Below, piece by piece: positions 1-9,875 of a stretch of 64,000 nt of DNA. Positions within the stretch are counted from its first letter, which is position 1. Every line of letters starts with the position of its first letter. The notes beneath the pieces were generated by a model. That model saw only the letters and a list, made by a program, of their open reading frames with translations. It did not search any database and was not told the origin of the DNA. Both the position numbers and the translations under genes were made by a program. Source of the DNA: Colwellia sp. 75C3 (GTDB taxonomy: Bacteria > Pseudomonadota > Gammaproteobacteria > Enterobacterales > Alteromonadaceae); NCBI RefSeq assembly GCF_002836255.1, contig NZ_PJAU01000034.1:1-64000 (forward strand), given 5' to 3'.

Positions 1-87
1 TAATAACAGGCAAAAAATAGTTTGCTAAAATGTTGAGGAACGAAAACAGCAAACTGTTTTTTGTCCTTGTTTATTAGCTTGTTAGGA
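1..87 (-). repeat. attC site of cassette 3 (partial)
   Basis: Read on the minus strand, the site begins TCCTAACAAG and contains ACAAGGAC, a CAGTTTGCTG / TAGCAAACT stem and CCTGTTATT. Its final GTT core lies beyond the window. It closely resembles the 1117-1211 site in both layout and arm sequence. Confidence 0.8.
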
Positions 88-93
88 GTACAT

Positions 94-636
94 TTACCCA
101 TACTTTTGAATCAGCTCTTTAGTATATTTAGATGCATCCTGTAATTGCTTTGTTGATAAATTTAGACCTGAAACAATCCTCTTTGCAGTTACTTGATCTT
201 CGAGTTTTCTATGGATTGTGACTTGTAACCAAGCATACCCCTTAACTAAGTCTACATTCTCAGTGCCACCCATTTTGTAATACAGAACACCTAAATCAAA
301 TGGTGCCCTCTCATGTTTTTGTTGTGCTGCAAGAGTTAATAATTGAATAGCTTTTTTAACATCAGGTTCGCCAAAACTACTAGATAAAATAAGAATTGCA
401 AGGTTGTAAGCAGAACGCCCATTTCCTTGTTCAATTGATTTTGAGTACCAATACTTAGCTTTGGATAAATCTTTAGGATTGCCGTCGCCTCGCTCGTAGC
501 TATACCCCAAAAGGTATTGAGCATAATTATCACCACCCTCAGCCACTTTTTCTAGATTTTCCATTTTCTCATTTGAAGTAGACTGGCAACCAGAGAGGGT
601 GAGTAGCAATGCTATGATGATTACTCTGAAATCCAT
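94..636 (-). CDS. Sel1-repeat lipoprotein (integron cassette 3)
   Basis: The predicted protein has 180 residues. The chosen ATG has AGGAG six bases upstream, and that ribosome-binding site overlaps the cassette junction GTTAGGAG. A longer in-frame reading (to 666) would cross the junction and is less likely. The N-terminus is a lipoprotein signal (hydrophobic stretch ending L-S-G-C, lipidated Cys about residue 17). Residues of about 30-135 carry Sel1-type TPR-like repeats (AQYLLGYSYERGDG, KAKYWYSKSIEQGN, SAYNLAILI, DLGVLYYK). Sel1 repeats form helical solenoids that bind protein partners. The partner here is unknown, as is usual for cassette genes. The gene is probably anchored in the envelope. 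Confidence 0.8.
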   Translation of the reverse strand: MDFRVIIIALLLTLSGCQSTSNEKMENLEKVAEGGDNYAQYLLGYSYERGDGNPKDLSKAKYWYSKSIEQGNGRSAYNLAILILSSSFGEPDVKKAIQLLTLAAQQKHERAPFDLGVLYYKMGGTENVDLVKGYAWLQVTIHRKLEDQVTAKRIVSGLNLSTKQLQDASKYTKELIQKYG

Positions 637-642
637 TTGTAC

Positions 643-744
643 TCCTAACGCCGTTTTAAGCGGCAAATTGCAGTTGGCTAAAATAAGTGAGGCACGAACA
701 AAAAGCCAACTGTAATTTGTCCGTCTTGAAAACCCTTGTTATGT
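643..744 (-). repeat. attC site of cassette 2
   Basis: The site is about 102 bp, bounded by GTTATGT (738-744) and TCCTAAC (643-649, minus-strand GTTAGGA). Internal arms AGTTGGCTAAAATAA and AAAAGCCAACTGTAA fold back on each other. The stop codon of the 120-residue gene (739-741) lies inside the right core, as is common in cassettes. Confidence 0.85.
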
Positions 745-1101
745 TTTACATTTCACGATTTCTTTTGCTTCGGAAATCTCTAGCAGAGTTTGTTTAAAAA
801 GCTCTAATGAAGGCTTTAACAATTCACAATGAGATATTTCAGTGTGCTCGATTGGATATTCGTTATTTTCTACCAATGTACCACAGTCAAAAGCATTAGT
901 GCCCTGAGCATCGGCTATGCAGCTAGCAACAGCTCGCCAATGTTTAGAGCTTTTTGTGGATTTTTTACACTCGTTATACGGCTTATTTACTAAAGTATAA
1001 ATCTCACTGCGCAACTCAGCATACTCTTTAGTTGGTTGGCACGAGTCATTAGCAACAGCAAAAAACGGTAATGAAGCTATTAACAATATTCGAATTACCA
1101 C
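739..1101 (-). CDS. Small secreted cysteine-containing protein (integron cassette 2)
   Basis: The protein has 120 residues and starts at GTG, with a strong GGAGG five bases upstream that fixes the start. Residues 1-17 form a short signal peptide (VIRILLIASLPFFAVA). The mature part has six cysteines, suggesting disulfide bonds in the periplasm. The family is not recognised. It occupies one complete cassette and its stop codon lies in its attC site. Cassette genes of this kind are usually transcribed from upstream promoters. Confidence 0.75.
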   Translation of the reverse strand: MVIRILLIASLPFFAVANDSCQPTKEYAELRSEIYTLVNKPYNECKKSTKSSKHWRAVASCIADAQGTNAFDCGTLVENNEYPIEHTEISHCELLKPSLELFKQTLLEISEAKEIVKCKT

Positions 1102-1116
1102 TTAAACCTCCGTAAA

Positions 1117-1211
1117 ACATAACGCCCAAATAACAGGCTAAAAATTGTGGGCTAAAATGGAGCGAAGCGAACAGCCCGCTGTTTTTAGTCCTTGTTGATT
1201 TGCTTGTTATG
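1117..1211 (-). repeat. attC site of cassette 1
   Basis: This is the most complete site (95 bp). On the minus strand it runs from ACATAAC (R'' core, plus 1205-1211) to GTTATGT (R' core, plus 1117-1123). The inner arms ACAGCGGGCTG and TTTTAGCCCAC pair around a GCGAAGC-type loop. It has the same architecture as the site at the left window edge. Confidence 0.9.
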
Positions 1212-1812
1212 TACCGATTTCACACAACACTTTGATTACATTAACATGTTCTTCGCCAACAAGACCAACATCTTGATGAAACCTAAACCCTGAACGTTTT
1301 ACTTTAGCAACATCAAGTGCCAACTTTGCTTGTGTAGAGTCATTATTTATTAGCGCGAATGACGCGTGCCATTTGAATTTGTCTAACGAAAACATTAGTC
1401 GGCTTTGATATTTGTTAAGTACAACAAGTACATTTTGATACTCATCCTCTATTGCTTGAGTAGCAACAATATACGGATAGTCAACATAAGTTGTTGTCTG
1501 GTGATTTGGAAATTCATCTTCACGTTTGAGTACTGCACGATAGGCTTGCATTGAATTATCAACTTCACTGAGAGTCATAAACGCCTCACCCTGCACAGAA
1601 TAAGCAAGAACATCTTCATATTTATCAGTTCGCGTTTCAAAGTATTCTTTAATTAAGCGTAAAGAGATTAAAGGGAATGAATCTGTTAAATATGAGGATT
1701 GAATAACAATATATTGATCTCGTTGAGAACGAGCACGTTTTAACTTTGCGTAGAACAGGGTTTCGATTTCATCATTCCATTCATTATTTCTATACCAGTC
1801 GTCAGATGACAT
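1207..1812 (-). CDS. TPR-like hypothetical protein (integron cassette 1)
   Basis: The protein has 201 residues. The preferred ATG at 1812 has AAGGAAA just upstream. An in-frame ATG 18 bases earlier sits inside the recombination core and has no ribosome-binding site. The sequence is hydrophilic and helical with no signal peptide (opening SSDDWYRNNEWNDEIE, then FYAKLKRARSQRDQY). The pattern of paired helices (ALAYSVQGEAFMTL-like segment near residues 75-90) resembles a tetratricopeptide solenoid. It looks like cytoplasmic TPR-like proteins found in marine integron cassettes. Its function is unknown. It is the cassette nearest the right boundary of the array. Confidence 0.7.
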   Translation of the reverse strand: MSSDDWYRNNEWNDEIETLFYAKLKRARSQRDQYIVIQSSYLTDSFPLISLRLIKEYFETRTDKYEDVLAYSVQGEAFMTLSEVDNSMQAYRAVLKREDEFPNHQTTTYVDYPYIVATQAIEDEYQNVLVVLNKYQSRLMFSLDKFKWHASFALINNDSTQAKLALDVAKVKRSGFRFHQDVGLVGEEHVNVIKVLCEIGT

Positions 1813-1833
1813 AGCTTTCCTTAGGTACATAAC

Positions 1834-2120
1834 AGTTTAATATGAGGCAATATCCCTTGTTTCTACAAGATGGGATTAATCGTCCATAATTTTATAATAT
1901 CAAGAGATTACGCGATTGTTATCGATAGATCAATGAGTTAAAAAATTAGCTTTACGTGGTCGATGTGTGAAAGGAGGAAATTTGCACGCTTTCTTGTAGA
2001 AAGAAGGAATTACTGAGGTGCTGTATAAAAACACAGTAAAATTAAAGGTTAGTCTAAGACTTTTTGGCTATTAAAAACTCTCTTTTTAAAACGGGTTAAA
2101 CTATCTAATTCCTCTAGATC
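1834..2120. other. Intergenic boundary between cassette array and serS
   Basis: No gene is visible here. The minus-strand sequence just before the first cassette ends in CTG^TTATGTACC, which would be the attI or entry site. No integrase ORF follows on either strand. An imperfect hairpin lies at about 1849-1873 (ATCCCTTGT / ACAAGATGGGAT). A weak minus-strand promoter-like pair, TTGATA and ATTAAT spaced 17 bp, lies at about 1880-1908 and could serve the cassettes, with low confidence. Confidence 0.45.
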
Positions 2121-2154
2121 AAAAAACGCGACGTAGTTGCCTACCTCGCGTTTT
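2121..2154 (-). terminator. serS terminator
   Basis: A hairpin with arms AAAACGCGA / TCGCGTTTT and an inner GTAG-CTAC extension is followed on the minus strand by a run of T. It lies about 40 bp past the serS stop. Confidence 0.85.
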
Positions 2155-2193
2155 ACCTGAATACTCACTGAACTACAGTTAACTAAAGGTTAA

Positions 2194-3480
<1,287 letters not shown>

Positions 3481-3552
3481 TCACATTCTTGTTAATGAAG
3501 TTATTAAAAATTGTTTTATGTTTATTCTATACCCGCGATTAGTAATCAGCGG

Positions 3553-3954
3553 TTATTTTGTTAAAGCAGTTACCATATACATTCCCAGTGCTGCTGCACC
3601 AATACACAGTGAAACATTCAGTAAGATATTTATTGCCGCTTTTAACACGTCCCCTTGTTGTAATAGTAACAAGGAGTCTAAAGAAAATGTAGAAAAGGTG
3701 GTAAATGCACCTAAAAACCCTATTCCTATTAAGGTTCTATGCACACTAATATTGAGAATTTCATGCTCAATTAGTTGATATAACAAACCCATAGTCAATG
3801 AGCCGATGATATTAACCATCAATGTGGCAAAAGGGAAACCTTTTCCGAGCCAATTTAATACTAATTGAGAGATATAAAAGCGTAAACTTGCTCCGCAAGC
3901 ACCACCAATGGCAACAAATGCGTATAAAGTGAAATTACTAATAGCGTTGGTCAT
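3553..3954 (-). CDS. crcB: Fluoride channel CrcB/Fluc
   Basis: The protein has 133 residues with four predicted membrane helices. It acts as a dual-topology dimeric fluoride exporter in the inner membrane. Family motifs are clear: [10 protein letters not shown] near residue 17, the VNxxGS segment ([10 protein letters not shown]), and [13 protein letters not shown] with its fluoride-coordinating Phe and Thr/Ser residues. The ATG at 3954 is chosen because AGGA precedes it; an in-frame ATG exists 15 bases earlier. The start overlaps the 3' end of rarA by 17 bp, so the two are co-translated in one operon. There is no room for a fluoride riboswitch ahead of it. Confidence 0.93.
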   Translation of the reverse strand: MTNAISNFTLYAFVAIGGACGASLRFYISQLVLNWLGKGFPFATLMVNIIGSLTMGLLYQLIEHEILNISVHRTLIGIGFLGAFTTFSTFSLDSLLLLQQGDVLKAAINILLNVSLCIGAAALGMYMVTALTK

Positions 3955-5485
3955 GGCTATTCCTATCAAGCTGGTTTAAATAATCGAGCTTTTCTTTGAG
4001 CTTTTTCTCTAAGCCACGTTCCGTTGGCTGGTACAAACGAGTATGTGAGCTATCGCCTTTAGCTAATGCTTCAGGAAAGTAATTTTCACCTGCGGCGAAG
4101 GCATTAGCCTCATCATGGGCATAGCGGTATTCTGTGCCGTGGCCAAGTTCTTTAGTGATACTGCTGGTAGCATTTTTTAAATGCAAAGGTACATCTAAGT
4201 CACAGGTTTGTTGCGCTAATATTTTTGCTTTATTAAAGGCTTGATAAACCGCATTACTTTTAGGCGCTAAGGCCATATATACCGTAGCTTGTGCAATAGC
4301 ACGTTCACCTTCACTTGGGCCAACACGATGAAATGTGTCCCAGGCGTTGATAGCAAGTTGCATGGCACGGGGGTCAGCATTACCTATATCTTCACTGGCA
4401 ATAGCAAGTAAACGTCTGCCAACATACAGAGCATCACCACCGGCGGTAAGAATTCTTGCATACCAATAAAGAGCCGCATCTGGGCTAGAGCCACGTACTG
4501 ATTTATGAAAAGCACTAATCAAATCATAAAAAGCGTCACCGCCTTTATCATAAAGGGCTATTTTACTGCCCGCAACTTGGGCGATTAACTCAACAGTAAT
4601 GGTTTTTACATTACCGTTAGTCTTATTAGCACCCTGTCCGCCTTGCTGACTTTCTGAGTTAGTTTCTTGTGCAGTAGATATTGTAGGTACACTATCAAGG
4701 CAATTTTCTAATAAATTAAGTAATCGTCTGGCATCGCCATCACTACGATTAAGTAAACTTTGTGTGGCATCAACACTTAACTCAATACTCAGTTGCTGTT
4801 CAGCTTCACATAATGAGAGTGCGCGTTGTAATACTTGTGCTAAGTCATCACGAGTTAATTTTTTCAAGGTATATAAACGGGCGCGCGATAATAACGCTTG
4901 GTTTAATTCAAACGCAGGGTTTTCTGTAGTCGCACCAATAAAGATGATGGTGCCGTCTTCAATATGCGGTAAAAATGCATCTTGCTGTGATTTATTAAAA
5001 CGATGTACTTCGTCAACAAACAGGACAGTTCTGCGTTTATTAGCGCCCTCACCTTGTGCACGCAATTTTGCTTTCTCAATAGCACTACGTATCTCTTTAA
5101 TACCCGAGGTAACTGCAGATACACGTTCTATTTCGGCATTAGCATGTTGCGCAATAATTTCAGCCAGTGTGGTTTTACCACTACCTGGTGGTCCCCAAAA
5201 AATAAGGGAGTGACAATGACCTTGTTCAATTGATTGTGCTAAGGGTGAATCTCCCCCTAATATATGCTGTTGGCCTACATAGTCTGCTAAGGTTTTTGGA
5301 CGCATTTTTGCAGCAAGTGGCATAAAGCTACTTGCTGGTGCGTTATCCTGCGTTGAAGCATTGCCCATTGAAGAATCACTAGAGCCTGATAAAGCATTAT
5401 TTTCTGGGGTTAGATCAAACAGTGAATTTTGCTGACCGTCACTACTATTGCCTTGTCTATTGCCTGAGTTATCGTTTGTCTTCAA
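3938..5485 (-). CDS. rarA: Replication-associated recombination protein RarA (MgsA), AAA+ ATPase
   Basis: The protein has 515 residues, longer than the roughly 447 of the E. coli protein. It is a clamp-loader-like ATPase acting at stalled forks. Walker [10 protein letters not shown] is at residues 98-106, Walker B is DEVHRF, and the family signature [13 protein letters not shown] and C-terminal tetramerisation domain ([14 protein letters not shown]) are intact. Extra length comes from a Ser/Asn/Gln-rich N-terminus of about 50 residues and a low-complexity insert near residues 265-285 ([16 protein letters not shown]). The N-terminus holds QNSLF (19-23), a possible beta-clamp-binding motif. The start is TTG, overlapping lolA by 17 bp with AAGG upstream. 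Later ATGs (5368, 5323) lack good ribosome-binding sites. Confidence 0.95.
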   Translation of the reverse strand: MKTNDNSGNRQGNSSDGQQNSLFDLTPENNALSGSSDSSMGNASTQDNAPASSFMPLAAKMRPKTLADYVGQQHILGGDSPLAQSIEQGHCHSLIFWGPPGSGKTTLAEIIAQHANAEIERVSAVTSGIKEIRSAIEKAKLRAQGEGANKRRTVLFVDEVHRFNKSQQDAFLPHIEDGTIIFIGATTENPAFELNQALLSRARLYTLKKLTRDDLAQVLQRALSLCEAEQQLSIELSVDATQSLLNRSDGDARRLLNLLENCLDSVPTISTAQETNSESQQGGQGANKTNGNVKTITVELIAQVAGSKIALYDKGGDAFYDLISAFHKSVRGSSPDAALYWYARILTAGGDALYVGRRLLAIASEDIGNADPRAMQLAINAWDTFHRVGPSEGERAIAQATVYMALAPKSNAVYQAFNKAKILAQQTCDLDVPLHLKNATSSITKELGHGTEYRYAHDEANAFAAGENYFPEALAKGDSSHTRLYQPTERGLEKKLKEKLDYLNQLDRNSHDQRY

Positions 5486-6185
5486 GTCTTACACCTTCAG
5501 GTAAGCTAAATGTAAATAATGATGCCTCAGGCTTAACAGTACTATTAAACTGACTTAAGCTGATTTGGCTAATTTGCCCTGTTGCATCCTCAAACGAAAA
5601 CTCACTTAACTGAGTATCCTTCGTTTTTGTTTCACTAAAAGTTAGGGTGAGCTTTTTAATTTGGCTGCTTTCATCTTTTGGCATGACGACAAAACGAGAG
5701 CCTTGTTCGATAACATTGTACTGTTGCCAAAGTTGAGGTTCATCACTGGTTAGTAACAAAATGGGCGTGTTATGAATGGATTTAGCTAAGCTAAAAGCAC
5801 TGGCTTGTTCAATAAACGGGTCATAAAACCACAAGGTATTACCATCGCTAACAATCGAAGTTTCATCCGGAGTAATGGTTTTCCAATTGACAAGGTTAGG
5901 CTTGCTTATAGCAAGTGTTCCCGATCCTTGTTGTAATAATTCACCTTGTCCACTAACAATTTTTTGGCTGAAATCGGCACTAAAATAAGCCAGTTTACTT
6001 AACTTGGCCATTAAGTGCTCTTTAGCTGCATTTGTCGGTGACGCTAATGCAGTCTCGTCGACCTTAGCGCTAATTGGTGCTTGAACCGCATAAGCCATCG
6101 GTTGATAAAAACTCAGAACTGGCAGTAATAGGCTCGTTAACGCGAATGTTCGAAAAAATGGTTTCTGTTTAAAATTAATTTGCAT
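5469..6185 (-). CDS. lolA: Outer-membrane lipoprotein carrier protein LolA
   Basis: The protein has 238 residues. It is the periplasmic chaperone that carries lipoproteins from LolCDE to LolB. A Sec signal peptide (residues 1-33, cleavage after AYA) precedes the mature fold. Typical features include [10 protein letters not shown], a [17 protein letters not shown] segment and the [11 protein letters not shown] strand. Between the signal and the fold there is a spacer of about 15 residues. The gene lies between ftsK and rarA as in E. coli and overlaps rarA, suggesting one transcript. Confidence 0.95.
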   Translation of the reverse strand: MQINFKQKPFFRTFALTSLLLPVLSFYQPMAYAVQAPISAKVDETALASPTNAAKEHLMAKLSKLAYFSADFSQKIVSGQGELLQQGSGTLAISKPNLVNWKTITPDETSIVSDGNTLWFYDPFIEQASAFSLAKSIHNTPILLLTSDEPQLWQQYNVIEQGSRFVVMPKDESSQIKKLTLTFSETKTKDTQLSEFSFEDATGQISQISLSQFNSTVKPEASLFTFSLPEGVRLEDKR

Positions 6186-6300
6186 AGCTTTACTTCTAAT
6201 AAGATGAACTGTATCTGCGTTTAGCTGACACAGGGAAAATAATAAGCGATAACCTGATCTTGAATTTAATCAATCGCTGTGAATAAGTTAACAATATAAA

Positions 6301-8934
6301 TTAAAAGTCGCGCACTGGTGGCGGCGCTAAGACTTCACGCGCACCGTTATTGCCCGGTGTAGATACGACACCTTGCAATTCCATTTGTTCAACTATTCGT
6401 GCTGAGCGGTTATAACCTATTCTAAATTGTCTTTGAACACTCGAAATTGATACGCGGCGTTTTTCAGTGACAAAATTAACGGCTTCGTCGTAAAGTGCGT
6501 CAACCTCTTCAGCCTCACTACCTTCAGCTTGTTCACCAGGTAGTAAAATATCTTGGTCGTGTTCACCTGATAAAATTTCTTCAACATAGTTAGGCTCGCC
6601 ACGGGATTTCCAGTCTTTTACGACCGCATGAACCTCATGATCATCAACAAATGCACCATGCACACGCGTTGGTACACCGGTACCCGGTGGTAAATAAAGC
6701 ATATCACCCATACCGAGTAACTGCTCTGCCCCTTGTTGATCTAATATGGTACGAGAGTTTAATCCTGACGATACCTGAAACGCCATACGCGTAGGTATGT
6801 TCGCTTTAATCAAACCAGTAATAACATCTACGGAAGGACGCTGTGTCGCAAGAATTAAGTGAATTCCTGCAGCACGCGCCTTTTGCGCAATACGGGCAAT
6901 AAGTTCTTCAACTTTTTTACCAACAATCATCATCATATCGGCAAATTCATCGACGATTACAACAATGCTTGGTAATTTCTCTAACATCGGTGGCGTTTGG
7001 TCCATACCATCATTAGGTTGCCATGTTGGGTCAATTAATGGCTCACCGGCAGCAATAGCTTCAAGTACTTTCTTGTTGTAACCTTTTAAATTACGTACAC
7101 CTACCGCTGACATTACTTTGTAGCGACGCTCCATTTCACCAACACACCAGCGCAGTGCATTAGCCGCATCTTTCATATCCGTAACTACTTCAGCCAATAA
7201 ATGTGGAATACCTTCATAAACCGAAAGTTCAAGCATTTTCGGGTCAATCATAATCATACGCACATCTTCAGGCGTTGATTTATATAACAAACTGACAATC
7301 ATGGTGTTTACACCAACCGATTTACCAGAGCCGGTAGTACCCGCAACCAGTAGATGTGGCATTTTACCCAAATCGACCACTACTGGATCACCGGCGATAT
7401 CTGTACCTAAAACCATAGCAAGTGGTGAAGGAGACTCTGCAAAAGCGGCACAGCCAATAACTTCACTTAAGTAGACAATTTCACGGTGTTTATTAGGTAG
7501 CTCTAAACCAATAACTGATTTTCCCGGGATAACTTCAACTACTCGCACACTAATAGCAGATAAAGCTCGGGCTAAATCTTTCGACAAACTGGTTATTTTG
7601 TTTACCTTAATACCGGGGGCTAAATCTAATTCAAAGCGTGTAATGACAGGTCCAGGGTAAACAGCAACGACTTGTGCTTGTACACCAAAGTCGAGTAATT
7701 TTGCTTCAACTAAACGGCTAACCATGTCTAATTCATCTTGGTTAATCGGGTTTTTTGCTTTATCTGGACGATCGAGCAAATCGATAGACGGCATTTCTTG
7801 AGAAGGTTTTTCTTCCACAGGCACAAGATTAACCTGGCCATTTTTATTAGAAATACTTTGCTCAATAGGTGCTAATTGCGCCGGAGTGGGGAATTGGAAA
7901 TCATCGGCAACGTCAGGTTTATCGACTTCTGCGAAAGCAGCGGTGATTTCTTTTGTACTAACATGCTCTTGAACATTACCTGCAGGCAATTGATTCATTA
8001 AGTCAGAAATATCAATAAAGGGTTCACTTTTATGCGCAGCCTTGTTTGACTGTGGAACTTGTTCTTCTTCAGCACTGAAAGATTCAGGTAAGTCAATAAT
8101 AGCTGTTTGGGCAAATATTCCTGAAGGTAAGTTGTCGGAATTAACTGGCTCTGCGGTTATTTGATCAAGCGGTAAGTGTGTTGATTTTAACTTTTCTTCT
8201 TTAACGTTAGTTTTGTTTTTAACCAAACGACTTTTAACATCACCAATATGTTCTTCAACATCAACTTTTTCATCACTGGTAGCAAGATGCGTTTGAATTA
8301 GTTTAGGTAAGCTGATGAGTTTAAGTACACCCGCAATGGCATACCGACCTACAGCGTCGATGAATTGAAGCCAAGAAAAGCCGGTTAATAATACAAAACC
8401 TGCACAGGTGAAAAGGAGAAACAATAAAGTAGAGCCGACAAATGAAAAGTAAGGCAGTAAGGTTTTGCTGAGTACATCGCCTAAAATCCCACCGGCAGAG
8501 AAGTAAAAAATATCATCAAAATTCATACTGGCTAAAGAAGTTACGCCAAGATAGAACATGAAAAAACCAATTAATTTTAGCCCTAGCGTTAAATAGTCTA
8601 GTTTCATCAATTCATGAAAGCGTTGGAACAACAACCAACCGACGATAGCGATAACAAAAGGCAAGCTATAGGCGATAAGCCCAAAAAGGTTTAAAAACAG
8701 ATCAGAAAGGTAAGCACCAACCGCGCCACCTAAGTTCCGCACTTGTGATTGATAACCTGTTTGTGCCCAGCCAGGATCAGCCGGGTCAAAGCTAAATAAC
8801 GCCAACATCATAAACATGGCAAAGACTGTGAAAAACAATAACCCAGCTTCAAGTAAGCGTTGTACGCCCGTGAGTTGTTTATTGGTCAATGTATCAAGTG
8901 AAACATCGGAATTTTCTATGAGATCAGAAGACAA
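6301..8934 (-). CDS. ftsK: DNA translocase FtsK
   Basis: The protein has 877 residues. It is the septal DNA pump that segregates chromosome termini and activates XerCD at dif. Four or five N-terminal membrane helices (about 28-215) are followed by a short acidic/polar linker (about 220-400), much shorter than in E. coli. The RecA-like motor has Walker A GTTGSGKSVG near residue 531 and Walker B VVIVDEFADMM. The C-terminal gamma winged helix (RRVSISSVQRQFRIGYNRSA) reads KOPS. The start is TTG directly after an in-frame stop and has no clear ribosome-binding site, but the N-terminus aligns well with E. coli FtsK (ENSDVSL, then LLEAGLL). A LexA-like box lies about 100 bp upstream. Confidence 0.97.
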   Translation of the reverse strand: MSSDLIENSDVSLDTLTNKQLTGVQRLLEAGLLFFTVFAMFMMLALFSFDPADPGWAQTGYQSQVRNLGGAVGAYLSDLFLNLFGLIAYSLPFVIAIVGWLLFQRFHELMKLDYLTLGLKLIGFFMFYLGVTSLASMNFDDIFYFSAGGILGDVLSKTLLPYFSFVGSTLLFLLFTCAGFVLLTGFSWLQFIDAVGRYAIAGVLKLISLPKLIQTHLATSDEKVDVEEHIGDVKSRLVKNKTNVKEEKLKSTHLPLDQITAEPVNSDNLPSGIFAQTAIIDLPESFSAEEEQVPQSNKAAHKSEPFIDISDLMNQLPAGNVQEHVSTKEITAAFAEVDKPDVADDFQFPTPAQLAPIEQSISNKNGQVNLVPVEEKPSQEMPSIDLLDRPDKAKNPINQDELDMVSRLVEAKLLDFGVQAQVVAVYPGPVITRFELDLAPGIKVNKITSLSKDLARALSAISVRVVEVIPGKSVIGLELPNKHREIVYLSEVIGCAAFAESPSPLAMVLGTDIAGDPVVVDLGKMPHLLVAGTTGSGKSVGVNTMIVSLLYKSTPEDVRMIMIDPKMLELSVYEGIPHLLAEVVTDMKDAANALRWCVGEMERRYKVMSAVGVRNLKGYNKKVLEAIAAGEPLIDPTWQPNDGMDQTPPMLEKLPSIVVIVDEFADMMMIVGKKVEELIARIAQKARAAGIHLILATQRPSVDVITGLIKANIPTRMAFQVSSGLNSRTILDQQGAEQLLGMGDMLYLPPGTGVPTRVHGAFVDDHEVHAVVKDWKSRGEPNYVEEILSGEHDQDILLPGEQAEGSEAEEVDALYDEAVNFVTEKRRVSISSVQRQFRIGYNRSARIVEQMELQGVVSTPGNNGAREVLAPPPVRDF

Positions 8935-9033
8935 TTATAAGTACCATTGGAAATGAATACGTAAAAATTACGTATAGCAGAGCTAAAGTATCAAATTAGC
9001 GCTTGGTTGGCAGCAACAAATTGTCATTAGTGC

Positions 9034-9049
9034 ATGTTTTTTTATACAG
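9034..9049 (-). promoter_or_regulatory. Candidate LexA (SOS) box upstream of ftsK
   Basis: Minus-strand CTGTATAAAAAAACAT matches the enterobacterial LexA consensus CTGT-N8-ACAG at all but the last base. It lies about 100 bp from the ftsK start. One E. coli ftsK promoter is known to be LexA-controlled, which fits this position. Confidence 0.45.
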
Positions 9050-9224
9050 CTATGTCAATTGATAAGGTAAAAAGTACTTTTACCTCGATAGAACCACGAA
9101 TTTAGCAAGATGGTTAAGTTAAAAATCATTGGCGCTATATATAGTAAAGCCGCTTTAATTCTCACGTAAGCAATTGCTAGCATTGTTCTAATCAATTGCT
9201 TACTCCAATATGAATTTTTTATAG

Positions 9225-9701
9225 TTAACGTTTGATAGCAAGTAGGTTGGTCGATTTAATCTCATCCATTACAACATAAGTTCTACTTTCACTTACCGCT
9301 GGTAGCCTTAGTAATGTGTCTCCAAGTAACTCTCTATAGGCAAGCATATCCTTAACGCGAGTTTTAAGTAAAAAATCAAAATCACCTGACACTAGGTGAC
9401 ATTCTTGAATAACATCAAGTTCATCAACGGCTGCAGAAAAGTCATCAAAAACGTCTGGACTGGTTTTGGTCAAGGTGATTTCTACAAAAACTAATAGCGC
9501 AGCTTCAAGTTTATGTGGGTTCAAAATAGCTTTGTAACCGGTAATATACTGCTCTTTTTCTAAACGTTTAACCCTTTCTAAACAGGGCGTTGGACTTAAA
9601 CCTACCCGTTTAGATAACTCAACGTTAGATAAACGGCCATTTTTTTGAAGTTCAACAAGAATGTTTTTATCAATTCGATCAATCGTTTTGTTAATACTCA
9701 T
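9225..9701 (-). CDS. lrp: Leucine-responsive regulatory protein Lrp
   Basis: The protein has 158 residues, the typical Lrp length. It is a global feast/famine DNA-binding regulator. The N-terminal helix-turn-helix (about residues 8-55) reads IDRIDKNILVELQKNGRLSN and then VELSKRVGLSPTPCLERVKRL, close to E. coli Lrp. The C-terminal RAM ligand-binding domain follows (about 70-140, ECHLVSGDFDFLLKTRV). The neighbour ftsK matches enterobacterial synteny. The gene is divergent from ald with a 174 bp gap. Confidence 0.96.
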   Translation of the reverse strand: MSINKTIDRIDKNILVELQKNGRLSNVELSKRVGLSPTPCLERVKRLEKEQYITGYKAILNPHKLEAALLVFVEITLTKTSPDVFDDFSAAVDELDVIQECHLVSGDFDFLLKTRVKDMLAYRELLGDTLLRLPAVSESRTYVVMDEIKSTNLLAIKR

Positions 9702-9875
9702 TTATATAACTCTGTATTTCTCTTGGTTTTTAGCATTATATATCGCTTCCTGACAAATAACGACAGGTTACTCTAGAAGATTACTCATATACTAGCTGCA
9801 TCTAAAAGAAAGCACTTCAATTTTTCACTATGAAGCTGCACTAAATATAATAAGTTAAACATAAGAGAGATAAAT

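Larger units (their letters stand above)
1..1833 (-). mobile_element. Integron gene-cassette array (three cassettes, left end cut by window)
   Basis: Three small leftward genes are each followed by an attC-like site. Cassette junctions (G^TT) fall at about 1832/1833, 1122/1123 and 648/649. This gives cassettes of about 710 bp and 474 bp, plus a third that runs to the left edge. In every cassette the bases after the left-hand GTT of its attC match the bases at its own right boundary: GTTATGTACC, GTTATGTTTTAC and GTTAGGAGTACA. That is what circular cassette excision and insertion predicts. No integrase gene lies between the first cassette and serS, so this is either a cluster lacking an integrase or an array whose integrase lies beyond the left edge. 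Confidence 0.85.

Noticed and set aside
3955..4000. Fluoride riboswitch ahead of crcB
   Set aside because: The crcB start lies inside the rarA coding sequence and no pseudoknot-like leader is present.
4764..5213. Open frame of 149 codons on the + strand opposite rarA
   Set aside because: It is antisense to the conserved ATPase domain and has no ribosome-binding site or recognisable domain.
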